DNA from: Micromonospora avicenniae
GTDB lineage: Bacteria; Actinomycetota; Actinomycetes; Mycobacteriales; Micromonosporaceae
Length of the DNA: 64,000 nt
Reading direction: 5' to 3'
Assembly (NCBI RefSeq): GCF_900156065.1
Contig: NZ_FTNF01000005.1
Span: forward strand, 303,722-367,721
Made by a program: the position numbers and the translations under genes. Under the pieces are notes generated by a model, which was given only the letters and a program-made list of their open reading frames with translations, was not told where the DNA came from and made no database searches. This document shows positions 30,553-38,567 of the stretch, in pieces. Within the stretch, counting starts at the first letter, position 1. The number at the start of each line of letters is the position of its first letter.

Positions 30553-31992
30553 TCAGCGATCCGGCGGGCGCTGCCGGGGCCAGCGGCGGCGGGCGGAGCT
30601 CTTCTGGTCGCGGGCCTCCCGCGCCATCCGGCCGACGAGCCCGAACCGGTTGACCTGCCGGGGCGTCGCCTCCGGGTCGGCGAGCAGCATCACCACGCTC
30701 GCCCCGCCCAGCTGCGCCCGGTCGATGCTCACCGAGCCGTTGGCCTGCATCGCCACTCGCTTGGCGATGTCCAGCCCCAGGCCGGTGGAGCCCCGGTCGC
30801 TGGTACCGCGACGCAACGCCCGGTCGGGGTCGGAGATGCCCGGGCCGGCATCGTCGATGCGGATCGCCACGTACCCGTCCCGGCGGGAGACGGCCACCTC
30901 GAACGCGGTGCCCTGCGGGGTGTAGCGGAACACGTTTCCGATCACCGCGTCCAGCGCGGCGGCCAGCTCCGCGCGTGGCACCGGCGCCGGGATCCGCAGC
31001 TGCGCCCCGCTCACCCGGTGCGGACGGTTCTGGTCGCCGGCGAGCGCCGACCAGAACACCATCCGGTCCCGAACCACCTCGCTGACGTCACACATCGCCG
31101 GCCCGGCGTCGTGGGTGACCGCCTTACGCGTGGTCTTGATCAGTACGTCGATCTCGCCCTCGAGCGTGACGATCGCCTGACGGATCCGCCGGATACCGCG
31201 CCGGTGGTCCAGCTCGGCCTGGCTGAACGTGCCGACGCTCGTATCGTCCGACTCCAGCGCCTCCGCGTCGAGCCGGAGCACGGTCAGCGGCGTACGCAGC
31301 CGGTGCGACAGGTCGGCGACCAGCTCCCGCTCGTCGGTACGGGCCGCGTCGAGGCGCTCGGCCATCTGGTTGAACGCGTGCCCGGCCTCGGCCAACTCCC
31401 GCGGGCCGGTCGGCTCCACCCGCGCTGCCAGGTCGCCGTCGCCGATCGCGAGCGCCCCGTCGATGAGACCCCGGGTGGCGTAGACCGTACGGGTGGCGAC
31501 CCGGTCGACCACCACGACCGCCGAGCCGACCAGGGCCAGGGCGACCGCGCCGAGCAGGAGCAACCTGGTGCCGGATCCCCGGCTCATCGCCGCGTCGGGA
31601 ACGAAGACCTCGACGACCGCGATCCGCTCACCCAGCACCACCGGCTCGAGCCGGGCGGCGCCGCCGGGCACGTCCACGACGAGCGATCTTCGCTGCTCGC
31701 GGGCCCGGTCGAGGTCGGCGGGCGTGGCCCGGCCGGCGTCGCTGTCGTCCCCGAGGCCGTGCACCACGGGACGCGTGGCCGCGTCACCACCGCTGGCGGA
31801 CACCGCCCGCTCGATCACCGCGGGGTCGGTGCTGACCGCCAACGCCCCCGTGACCAGCGCGCTGCGTCGGGCCGCGTCGGCGATCGCCTCCGAACGGACC
31901 CGGTCACCGAGGCTGACCGCGAGCGGCACCAGGAACGCGAGCGCCACCAGGGCGCAGACGCCGGCCGTGAGCAGGGTCAGCGTGACTCTCAG
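30553..31992 (-). CDS. OmpR-type sensor histidine kinase with probable CTG start
   Basis: About 479 aa. Two TM helices (VTLTLLTAGVCALVALAFLV; LLLLGAVALALVGSAVVVVD) flank a ~140-residue extracytoplasmic sensor. A HAMP domain (ATRTVYATRGLIDGALAIGD) precedes the H-box LVADLSHRLRTPLTVLRLDA, and the ATPase has N-, D- and G-boxes (DAVIGNVFRYTPQGT, RIDDAGPGISDPD, GSTGLGLDIAKRV). No ATG/GTG/TTG is available near the natural N-terminus. The CTG at 31992, whose last two bases belong to the response-regulator stop (CTGA), gives the expected 4-nt overlap and places TM1 at the N-terminus; the next usable GTG would cut TM1. Confidence 0.88.
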   Translation of the reverse strand: MRVTLTLLTAGVCALVALAFLVPLAVSLGDRVRSEAIADAARRSALVTGALAVSTDPAVIERAVSASGGDAATRPVVHGLGDDSDAGRATPADLDRAREQRRSLVVDVPGGAARLEPVVLGERIAVVEVFVPDAAMSRGSGTRLLLLGAVALALVGSAVVVVDRVATRTVYATRGLIDGALAIGDGDLAARVEPTGPRELAEAGHAFNQMAERLDAARTDERELVADLSHRLRTPLTVLRLDAEALESDDTSVGTFSQAELDHRRGIRRIRQAIVTLEGEIDVLIKTTRKAVTHDAGPAMCDVSEVVRDRMVFWSALAGDQNRPHRVSGAQLRIPAPVPRAELAAALDAVIGNVFRYTPQGTAFEVAVSRRDGYVAIRIDDAGPGISDPDRALRRGTSDRGSTGLGLDIAKRVAMQANGSVSIDRAQLGGASVVMLLADPEATPRQVNRFGLVGRMAREARDQKSSARRRWPRQRPPDR

Positions 31993-32678
31993 TCCGGCGC
32001 CACCAGTCGGAAGCCGACCCCCCGCACGGTGCGCAGGTAGCGCGGCTTCGCCGCGGACTCGCCCATTTTGCGGCGCAGCCAGTACAGGTGAACGTCGATG
32101 GTCTGATCCTCGCCGACCGACGGCTGCCGCCATACCTCCTCCAAGAGTTCCCGCCGGGACACTACCCGTCCGGGACGTGCGGCGAGATACGCCAGCAGGT
32201 CGAATTCCTTGCGGGTCAGTGCCAGCGGTTCCCCGTCGAGGTGGGCGCTGCGCTCACCGACGTCCATCCGTAGCCCGCCGACCTCGTGCACGGCCGGCTG
32301 GACGGTACGGCTGGCCCGACCGGCCCGGCGCAGCACCGTGGTGATCCGGGCGTCGAGGTGGGCGCCGGTGAACGGTTTGACCATGTAATCGTCGGCGCCC
32401 GCGCGGAGCAGCCGTACCACGGACTGCTCGTCGTCGCGGGCGGTGGCGATGATGATCGGCACGTCGGTGATGCCGCGCAGCATCCGCAGCGCGTCCGAGC
32501 CGTCCAGGTCGGGCAGGCCGAGGTCGAGGACCACCAGGTCGGGGGTCTCCGCGGCGACCCGGCGCAGCGCGTCCAGCGCCGTGCCGACCGCGTGCACGGC
32601 GTGCCCCCGATCGGCGAGGGACCGCAGCATCGCGCCGCGTACGACGTGATCGTCTTCGACCAGGAGGACGGTGGCCAC
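31989..32678 (-). CDS. OmpR/PhoB-family response regulator
   Basis: 229 aa from GTG at 32678. The receiver domain has VLLVEDDHVVRGAMLRSLAD, phosphoacceptor Asp in LVVLDLGLPDLDGSDAL, IIIATARDD (Thr) and YMVKPF (Lys). The C-terminal winged helix (~135-225) ends with DQTIDVHLYWLRRKMGESAA and YLRTVRGVGFRLV. No Shine-Dalgarno precedes the GTG, so a leaderless message is possible. It is transcribed before, and coupled to, the histidine kinase. Divergent from the ADP-ribosylglycohydrolase gene (73 bp between starts). Confidence 0.92.
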   Translation of the reverse strand: MATVLLVEDDHVVRGAMLRSLADRGHAVHAVGTALDALRRVAAETPDLVVLDLGLPDLDGSDALRMLRGITDVPIIIATARDDEQSVVRLLRAGADDYMVKPFTGAHLDARITTVLRRAGRASRTVQPAVHEVGGLRMDVGERSAHLDGEPLALTRKEFDLLAYLAARPGRVVSRRELLEEVWRQPSVGEDQTIDVHLYWLRRKMGESAAKPRYLRTVRGVGFRLVAPD

Positions 32679-32751
32679 GCAAAGACGGTACTTGGCGTGG
32701 CAAGTTGATCGCGTTGCGGCGCACCTGGGAACCGGGCAAGCTGGTACAACG

Positions 32752-33675
32752 ATGTCCTTCACGCTCTTCGCCGACGCCCGACTGGCGCTCGCCCGGGACA
32801 GCCTCACCGGCCTCTCCGTCGGCGACGCGCTCGGTTCGCAGTTCTTCGTCCCCGGCCGGCAGCCGGCGGATCTGCTCGCCGGGCGCCTCCCGCCGGCCCC
32901 CTGGGAGTGGACCGACGACACCGAGATGGCCTGCTCGGTGCTGGCGGAACTGGTCGAGTCGGGCCGGATCGACCGGGACCGGCTGGCGCTCGCCTTCGCC
33001 GAGCGGGCCGAGCCGTACCGGGGGTACGGCCCCGGCGCGGTGACGATCCTGCGGTTGATCCGCACCGGCACGCCGTGGCCGGTCGCCGCCGCGTCGGCGT
33101 TCGACGGGCAGGGCTCCTGCGGTAACGGTGCGGCCATGCGGGTGGCGCCGGTGGGCGCGTACTTCGCGGACTCGACCACCCGCGCGGCGGCCCAGGCCCG
33201 CGCGTCGGCCGAGGTGACACACGCGCACCCGGAGGGCATCGCCGGAGCGGTCGCGGTGGCCGTCGCCGCCGCGCTGGCCGCGCGGGGCCGGTTGGACGGG
33301 GACCGGCCCACCGCGCATCGTCTCCTCGCCGGGGTGGCCACCGCGCTGGACCCGGCCACCGAGGTGCACCGTCGGGTACGCCGCGCGGCCGACCTGCTCG
33401 GCCATCCGCTGCCGCGGGTCGTCGGGGTGCTCGGCAACGGCGCCCGGGTCACCGCGCAGGACACCGTGGCCTTCACGCTCTGGGTGGCCGCCACGTACCT
33501 GGAGGACTATCCGGCCGCGATCCGCGCGTGCGTGGCGGCCGGCGGGGACGTGGACACCACCGCGGCGATCGTGGGCGGGATCGTGGCCGCGTTCGCCGGG
33601 GTGGGCACCCCGGGCGGCGTACCCACCGACTGGCTGGCCGCCCGCGAACCCCTCCCCGAGTGGCTCACTTCTTGA
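32752..33675 (+). CDS. ADP-ribosylglycohydrolase family protein (DraG-like)
   Basis: 307 aa. LARDSLTGLSVGDALGSQFF opens the family; dinuclear Mg/Mn ligands are in WEWTDDTEMACSVLAEL (T-D-D-T/S) and AAGGDVDTTAAIVGGIVAAF (D-x-D-T/S-x-x). Such enzymes remove ADP-ribose from proteins or hydrolyse related N-glycosidic bonds. GGYGPGAVTILRLI and GSCGNGAAMRVAPVGAYF match the group of small actinobacterial ADP-ribosylglycohydrolases. Single gene, upstream of thrS by 118 bp. Target unknown. Confidence 0.9.
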   Translation: MSFTLFADARLALARDSLTGLSVGDALGSQFFVPGRQPADLLAGRLPPAPWEWTDDTEMACSVLAELVESGRIDRDRLALAFAERAEPYRGYGPGAVTILRLIRTGTPWPVAAASAFDGQGSCGNGAAMRVAPVGAYFADSTTRAAAQARASAEVTHAHPEGIAGAVAVAVAAALAARGRLDGDRPTAHRLLAGVATALDPATEVHRRVRRAADLLGHPLPRVVGVLGNGARVTAQDTVAFTLWVAATYLEDYPAAIRACVAAGGDVDTTAAIVGGIVAAFAGVGTPGGVPTDWLAAREPLPEWLTS

Positions 33676-33793
33676 ATCACTTGGCAGCCGTTGCCTCGGC
33701 TGAGGCGTCGGCGGTGGGGGCGAAAGCGGGGACCGATAGCATCGGCGGGGGCCGTACCGGCCCGTTCTGTGCCGTCTGCTGCGAGGAGTCACC

Positions 33794-35800
33794 GTGTCCG
33801 CACCCCGTACCCCCGCCGTGGCCGACCCCGTCGTCGTCGCCGCCGGGACGACGGCGGCCGACGCGGTGGCCGCGGCCGAGTTGCCCATGACCGGCCCGAA
33901 GGCGATCGTGGTGGTCCGCGATCCGGAGGGCCGCCTGCACGACCTGGACTGGCGGCCGGCGACCGACATCGCGGTCGAGCCGGTCAGCATCGACTCGCCG
34001 GACGGGTTGAACGTGCTGCGCCACTCGACCGCGCACGTGCTCGCGCAGGCCGTGCAGGACGTCTTCCCCGAGGCGAAGCTCGGCATCGGCCCGCCGATCG
34101 AGAATGGCTTCTACTACGACTTCGCGGTGGAGAAGCCGTTCCAGCCGGACGACCTGTCGAAGCTCGAGAAGCGGATGCAGGAGATCATCAAGTCCGGCCA
34201 GCGGTTCCGGCGGCGCCGGTTCGCCAGCCTGGACGAGGCGCGGGCCGAGCTGGTGAACGAGCCGTTCAAGCTCGAGCTGATCGACATCAAGGGTGAGGGG
34301 CTGGACTCCTCCGAGGTGATGGAGGTCGGCGGTGGCGAACTGACGATCTACGACAACCTCGCGGCGAACGAGGAGAAGGTCTGCTGGTCGGACCTGTGCC
34401 GCGGCCCGCACCTGCCGAACACCCGGCTCATCGGGGCGTTCAAGCTGATGCGCTCGGCCGCCGCGTACTGGCGGGGGTCGGAGAAGAACCCGCAGCTGCA
34501 GCGGGTCTACGGCACCGCGTGGCCGACCCGGGACGAGCTGAAGGCGTACCTGAAGCTGCTGGAGGAGGCCGCCCGGCGCGACCACCGCAAGCTCGGCGCG
34601 GACCTCGACCTGTTCAGCTTCCCCGACGAGATCGGCTCGGGTCTGGCCGTCTTCCACCCCAAGGGCGGCATCATCCGCCGGGAGATGGAGAACTACTCGC
34701 GCCGCCGGCACGAGGCCGCGGGGTACGAGTTCGTCAACACCCCGCACATCACCAAGGCCAACCTCTTCGAGACCTCCGGTCACCTGCCGTACTACGCGGA
34801 CACCATGTTCCCGCCCATGCAGCTGGAGGGCGCGGACTACTACCTCAAGGCCATGAACTGCCCGATGCACAACCTGATCTTCAGGGCGCGCGGGCGGTCC
34901 TACCGGGAGCTGCCGCTGCGGCTGTTCGAGTTCGGCACGGTCTACCGGTACGAGAAGTCCGGCGTGGTGCACGGCCTGACCCGGGTACGCGGGCTCACCC
35001 AGGACGACTCGCACATCTACTGCACCCGGGAGCAGATGCCCGGGGAGCTCAGCACCCTGCTCACCTTCGTGCTGGACCTGCTGCGCGACTACGGCCTCGA
35101 CGATTTCTACCTGGAGCTGTCCACCCGGGACGACTCGCCGAAGTTCATCGGCAGCGACGAGGACTGGGCCGAGGCCACCGAGGCGCTGCGTACCGCCGCC
35201 GAGCAGTCCGGTCTCGAGCTGGTGCCCGACCCGGGCGGCGCGGCCTTCTACGGTCCGAAGATCTCGGTGCAGGCGAAGGACGCCATCGGCCGGACCTGGC
35301 AGATGTCGACCATCCAGGTGGACTTCAACCAGCCGGAGCGGTTCGGGCTGGAGTACCAGGCCGCCGACGGCACCCGGCAGCGGCCAGTGATGATCCACCG
35401 GGCGCTCTTCGGCTCGATCGAGCGGTTCTTCGGGGTGCTCACCGAGCACTACGCGGGCGCGTTCCCGGCCTGGCTGGCGCCGGTGCAGGTGGTCGGCATC
35501 CCGATCCGCGAGGACCACACCGACTACCTGCACGGCTTCGTGGCCGCGCTGCGCGCCGAGGGGATCCGCGCCCAGGTCGACGCGGGCGACGATCGGATGC
35601 AGAAGAAGATCCGCACCGCGCAGCAGCAGAAGATCCCGTTCATGGTGATCGCCGGCGACGACGACGTGGCCGCCGGCACCGTGTCGTTCCGCTACCGGGA
35701 CGGGTCCCAGCGCAACGGCGTGCCGATCTCGGAGGCGGTGGCGCACGTGCTGGACGTGGTCTCCTCCCGTACCAACATCGGCCCCTCCGCCCAGATGTGA
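33794..35800 (+). CDS. thrS: Threonyl-tRNA synthetase
   Basis: 668 aa from GTG with GAGGAG upstream. A divergent N1/TGS-like domain is followed by the editing domain with [20 protein letters not shown] (H-x3-H zinc-like site), class II motif 2 ([20 protein letters not shown]), the active-site zinc Cys in [19 protein letters not shown] and motif 3 [19 protein letters not shown], then the anticodon-binding domain starting [20 protein letters not shown]. Charges tRNA-Thr. No T-box could be recognised in the 118-bp upstream region. It is the first gene of a conserved actinobacterial block reaching yebC. Confidence 0.96.
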   Translation: MSAPRTPAVADPVVVAAGTTAADAVAAAELPMTGPKAIVVVRDPEGRLHDLDWRPATDIAVEPVSIDSPDGLNVLRHSTAHVLAQAVQDVFPEAKLGIGPPIENGFYYDFAVEKPFQPDDLSKLEKRMQEIIKSGQRFRRRRFASLDEARAELVNEPFKLELIDIKGEGLDSSEVMEVGGGELTIYDNLAANEEKVCWSDLCRGPHLPNTRLIGAFKLMRSAAAYWRGSEKNPQLQRVYGTAWPTRDELKAYLKLLEEAARRDHRKLGADLDLFSFPDEIGSGLAVFHPKGGIIRREMENYSRRRHEAAGYEFVNTPHITKANLFETSGHLPYYADTMFPPMQLEGADYYLKAMNCPMHNLIFRARGRSYRELPLRLFEFGTVYRYEKSGVVHGLTRVRGLTQDDSHIYCTREQMPGELSTLLTFVLDLLRDYGLDDFYLELSTRDDSPKFIGSDEDWAEATEALRTAAEQSGLELVPDPGGAAFYGPKISVQAKDAIGRTWQMSTIQVDFNQPERFGLEYQAADGTRQRPVMIHRALFGSIERFFGVLTEHYAGAFPAWLAPVQVVGIPIREDHTDYLHGFVAALRAEGIRAQVDAGDDRMQKKIRTAQQQKIPFMVIAGDDDVAAGTVSFRYRDGSQRNGVPISEAVAHVLDVVSSRTNIGPSAQM

Positions 35801-35837
35801 CGCCCCGGCGCGGGCTGCGACAGCTCGCACCGGTCAT

Positions 35838-35910
35838 GATCGTGCACGATCCGGCAAGTAGTGGCCTCCACCGCGTCAGGAGGCCACTACTTCCGTGTTC
35901 GAGCACGATC
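35838..35910. repeat. 73-nt intergenic hairpin, family A (copy 1)
   Basis: Arms of 32 nt (35838-35869 and 35879-35910) with a 9-nt loop; both ends are GATC. The inner 14 bp pair perfectly (AAGTAGTGGCCTCC). The same architecture, arm length, loop length and core recur at 57156-57228. Lies between thrS and the HIT gene, 80 bp upstream of the latter's start. Confidence 0.85.
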
Positions 35911-35977
35911 TTTCGCGTGCCCGCAGGCCGACGGCGGGTACGTGGGACGCAGCCGTCACCGGCGTCCGGAGAGTCCG

Positions 35978-35990
35978 TAGGATCGCCCCT
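35978..35990 (+). promoter_or_regulatory. -10 box for leaderless HIT-family gene
   Basis: TAGGAT at 35978-35983, then 7 nt to the GTG at 35991. The spacing supports transcription from the start codon and fixes the start. Confidence 0.65.
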
Positions 35991-36539
35991 GTGACTGGGG
36001 CGGAACGGCACACGGACAGCAACGCAATGGCCGACGGCCTGGAGCGGCTCTGGACGCCGCACCGGATGACCTACATCTCGGGCGACGACCGCCCCGACGA
36101 GGGCTACGAGAAGCCGAGCGGCTGCCCGTTCTGCCGGGCGCCGCAGGCGCCGCCGGAGGAGAGCCTCGTCGTGGCGCGGGGCGAACGCGTGTACGCGGTG
36201 CTCAACCTCTACCCGTACAACCCGGGCCACCTGCTGGTCTGCCCGTACCGGCACGTCGCCGACTACACCGAGCTGGACGAAGCGGAGACTGCGGAGCTGG
36301 CCGCGTTCACGCAGACCGCGATGCGGGTGGTCCGCAAGGTCAGCAACGCGCACGGGTTCAACCTGGGCATGAACCAGGGGGGAGTGGCAGGTGCCGGCAT
36401 CGCCGCACACCTGCACCAACACGTGGTGCCACGGTGGGGCGGGGACGCGAACTTCATGCCGGTGATCGGGCGTACCAAGGTCCTCCCGCAGCTGCTCGGC
36501 GACACCCGCGAGTTGTTCGCCCGCGCCTGGCCGTCCTGA
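35991..36539 (+). CDS. HIT family protein (Ap4A phosphorylase-like)
   Basis: 182 aa. RLWTPHRMTYI and CPFCRAPQAP precede VYAVLNLYPYNPGHLLVCPY, and the catalytic triad is in GAGIAAHLHQHVVPRWGGDA (H-x-H-x-H-x-x). The W-T-P-x-R-M opening and the W-G-G-D-x-N-F end match the mycobacterial protein encoded between thrS and pgsA1 that cleaves diadenosine tetraphosphate. Start chosen by the leaderless promoter; an ATG 12 codons downstream is less likely. Confidence 0.9.
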   Translation: MTGAERHTDSNAMADGLERLWTPHRMTYISGDDRPDEGYEKPSGCPFCRAPQAPPEESLVVARGERVYAVLNLYPYNPGHLLVCPYRHVADYTELDEAETAELAAFTQTAMRVVRKVSNAHGFNLGMNQGGVAGAGIAAHLHQHVVPRWGGDANFMPVIGRTKVLPQLLGDTRELFARAWPS

Positions 36540-36582
36540 CGGCACCGCTCTGCGCCCGGCCGGGCCCGCCAGGCAGCGCTGG

Positions 36583-37065
36583 TCAGCTGCCCCGCAGCGC
36601 CGTGACGAGTGCCGGCCAGCCCGCCACCCGGTGTACGTGGGGCAGGTGGGCGACGTGCGCGGCCACCTCGGCGGGCCGGGGGCGGAACAGGAAGCGGTGC
36701 GGCACCGAGTCGAGGTAGCCGAGCACCTCCAGCCTGTCGTCGACGAAGTGGGTCAGCCCGAGCCGCCGGGCGATGGGGGCCTTCGCCGCCCGGGTACGGC
36801 AGAAGTGCACCCGCGGCACGGGGATCCCGGTGCGGGTGTGGAAGTCGTGGTGCGCCAGCCACTCGAGGGTCCGCCGCTCGGTGGCCTCGCCGCACTTGCT
36901 CACCAGGTGCACCTCGTCGAAGCCGTCGGCCAGTGCGGCCAGGGCGTCGACGGCCCCCACGACCTGTGGCGTGCGCAGGTAGTGGTCGCCGAAGAACGAG
37001 GTGTCCGCGTCGTCGTCGGCCGGTTCGATGATCACGCCGCCGATGTCCACCCCGAGCCGTCGCAT
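36583..37065 (-). CDS. HAD-like hydrolase of unknown substrate
   Basis: 160 aa from ATG at 37065: MRRLGVDIGGVIIEPADDDA resembles HAD motif I but with D-I-G-G in place of D-x-D-x-T, so the second Asp is absent. Later HLVSKCGEATERRTLEWLAH (motif II-like Ser/Lys region) and AKAPIARRLGLTHFVDDRLE (motif III/IV Lys and Asp-Asp) support the fold. Loss of the general acid/base Asp suggests altered or absent phosphatase activity. Convergent with the HIT gene (43 bp) and not part of the conserved thrS-pgsA block elsewhere. Confidence 0.7.
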   Translation of the reverse strand: MRRLGVDIGGVIIEPADDDADTSFFGDHYLRTPQVVGAVDALAALADGFDEVHLVSKCGEATERRTLEWLAHHDFHTRTGIPVPRVHFCRTRAAKAPIARRLGLTHFVDDRLEVLGYLDSVPHRFLFRPRPAEVAAHVAHLPHVHRVAGWPALVTALRGS

Positions 37066-37309
37066 GCGATCGATCATGCCGCATGGCGACGGGTACGCGA
37101 TCCTGTTCGCCCGGTCGATCGCCGCGGTGTTGCCGCGCCGGTGGGTGGGGCAGCGGCATTTCTCCGGCCGCACGCGTGGTCGCCCGCCGGGCCCTGCCGC
37201 AGCCGGTCCTTCCGCGCGTGCACGCCTGTCGGACCGCGCTGACCAGCCCGGACAGGCGGATTACGCCCCTTGTTGTGTTCGACCGGGCTCGAGGTGGCAC
37301 GATCTGCCG

Positions 37310-38368
37310 GTGGCAGTCACGACGCGGACGTTGGGGCGCAGCGGCATCGAGGCCAGCGCCCTGGGGATGGGCTGCTGGGCGATCGCCGGCCCGTGGGCGG
37401 AAGGTTCCCAACCGCTCGGCTGGGGTGCCGTCGACGACGACGAGTCGATCCGGGCGGTCCGCCGGGCGCTCGACCTGGGCGTCACCCTCTTCGACACCGC
37501 CGACACGTACGGCGCGGGGCACGGCGAGCGGATCCTCGGGCGCGCGCTGACCGGTCGCCGCGACGAGGCGGTGATCGCCACCAAGTGGGGCTACACCTTC
37601 GACGAGGCCACCCGGCAGGCGACGGGGGAGGACGCCTCGCCCGGGTACCTGCGCCGGGCGGTCACCGACTCGCTGCGCCGGTTGGGCACGGACCGGATCG
37701 ACCTGTACCAGCTGCACCTGGCCGACCTGCCGGTGCCGCGCGCCGAGGCCCTGATCGGCACGCTGGAGGAACTGGTCACCGAGGGGCTGATCCGAGCGTA
37801 CGGCTGGAGCACCGACCGCGCCGACCGTGCCGAGACGTTCGGTCACTCGGCTCCCGGCGCGACGGCCGTGCAGCACTCTCTCTCGGTGCTCCGGGACGCC
37901 CCCGAGCTGCTGGGCGTCTGCGACAAGTACGACCTGGTCAGCATCAACCGTGGGCCGCTCGCGATGGGGCTGCTCACCGGCAAGTACACGGCCACCTCCA
38001 CGCTGCCCCGCGACGACGTACGCGGGCTCGCGCCGGGCTGGCTGGAGTGGTTCCGCGGCGGCCGGCCGGCGCCGGAGTGGCTGCGCCGGGTGGCGGCGGT
38101 ACGGGACGCGCTGACCGCCGACGGGCGCACCCTGGCACAGGGCGCGCTCGGCTGGATCTGGGCGCGCAGCGGGCGGACGGTTCCGATCCCCGGCTGCCGT
38201 ACCGTCGCCCAGGTGGAGGAGAACGCTGCGGCCCTGCACCACGGTCCGCTCGCGCCGGACCAGTTCGCCGAGGTGGAGCGCCAGCTCGCCGCCCTGCGCA
38301 GCGCGGCCCTCCGGCACGCCGACCATCCGGGCTGGCCCAGCCCCACCACCCCCGCCACCCACCCCTGA
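37310..38368 (+). CDS. Aldo/keto reductase
   Basis: 352 aa from a GTG placed 6 nt after CACGAT, a possible leaderless promoter. RTLGRSGIEASALGMGCWAI, FDTADTYGAGHGERILGRAL (catalytic Asp and Tyr), VIATKWGYTF (Lys), IDLYQLHLADLP (His) and the C-terminal NADPH loop VPIPGCRTVAQVEENAAAL mark an NADPH-dependent AKR of the general-stress-protein-69/YajO type. Substrate unknown. It is different in sequence from the AKR at 26552. Confidence 0.9.
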   Translation: MAVTTRTLGRSGIEASALGMGCWAIAGPWAEGSQPLGWGAVDDDESIRAVRRALDLGVTLFDTADTYGAGHGERILGRALTGRRDEAVIATKWGYTFDEATRQATGEDASPGYLRRAVTDSLRRLGTDRIDLYQLHLADLPVPRAEALIGTLEELVTEGLIRAYGWSTDRADRAETFGHSAPGATAVQHSLSVLRDAPELLGVCDKYDLVSINRGPLAMGLLTGKYTATSTLPRDDVRGLAPGWLEWFRGGRPAPEWLRRVAAVRDALTADGRTLAQGALGWIWARSGRTVPIPGCRTVAQVEENAAALHHGPLAPDQFAEVERQLAALRSAALRHADHPGWPSPTTPATHP

Positions 38369-38405
38369 CGCCCCACCCCGGGGCCCCACCCCGGCCACTC
38401 GTTCA

Positions 38406-38447
38406 CGGAAAGAGTGGCCATTCCAGCGGAAACAGCCACTCTTTCCG
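38406..38447. terminator. Hairpin between convergent genes
   Basis: CGGAAAGAGTGGC at 38406-38418 pairs with GCCACTCTTTCCG at 38435-38447. It lies between the aldo/keto reductase and the convergent EF-G2 gene and may end both transcripts. The right arm is part of the first unit of the tandem repeat described next. Confidence 0.6.
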
Positions 38448-38537
38448 TGCACGAGGCGTTAAAGCGGGCAGCGGAAACAGCCACCCTTTCCGTGCACGAG
38501 GCGTTAAAGCGGGCAGCGGAAACAGCCACTCTTTCCG
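38426..38537. repeat. 45-bp direct tandem repeat, 2.5 units
   Basis: Units at 38426-38470 and 38471-38515 differ at one base; a third partial copy runs 38516-38537. Each unit begins GCGGAAACAGCCACTCTTTC and includes GTGCACGAGGCGTTAAAGCG. The length is a multiple of three and one frame reads as a repeated AETATLSVHEALKRA, but the tract lies outside the called genes. Confidence 0.9.
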
Positions 38538-38567
38538 AGACCGAGGCCCACACAACGGGGGCGTGGG

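Noticed and set aside
33676..33793. T-box leader upstream of thrS
   Set aside because: The interval is only 118 bp and no specifier-loop or T-box consensus could be recognised.
38426..38537. 45-bp repeat considered as a CRISPR array or as part of a protein repeat domain
   Set aside because: Units are directly adjacent without unique spacers, and the frame that encodes the repeat has no start, stop context or domain of its own.
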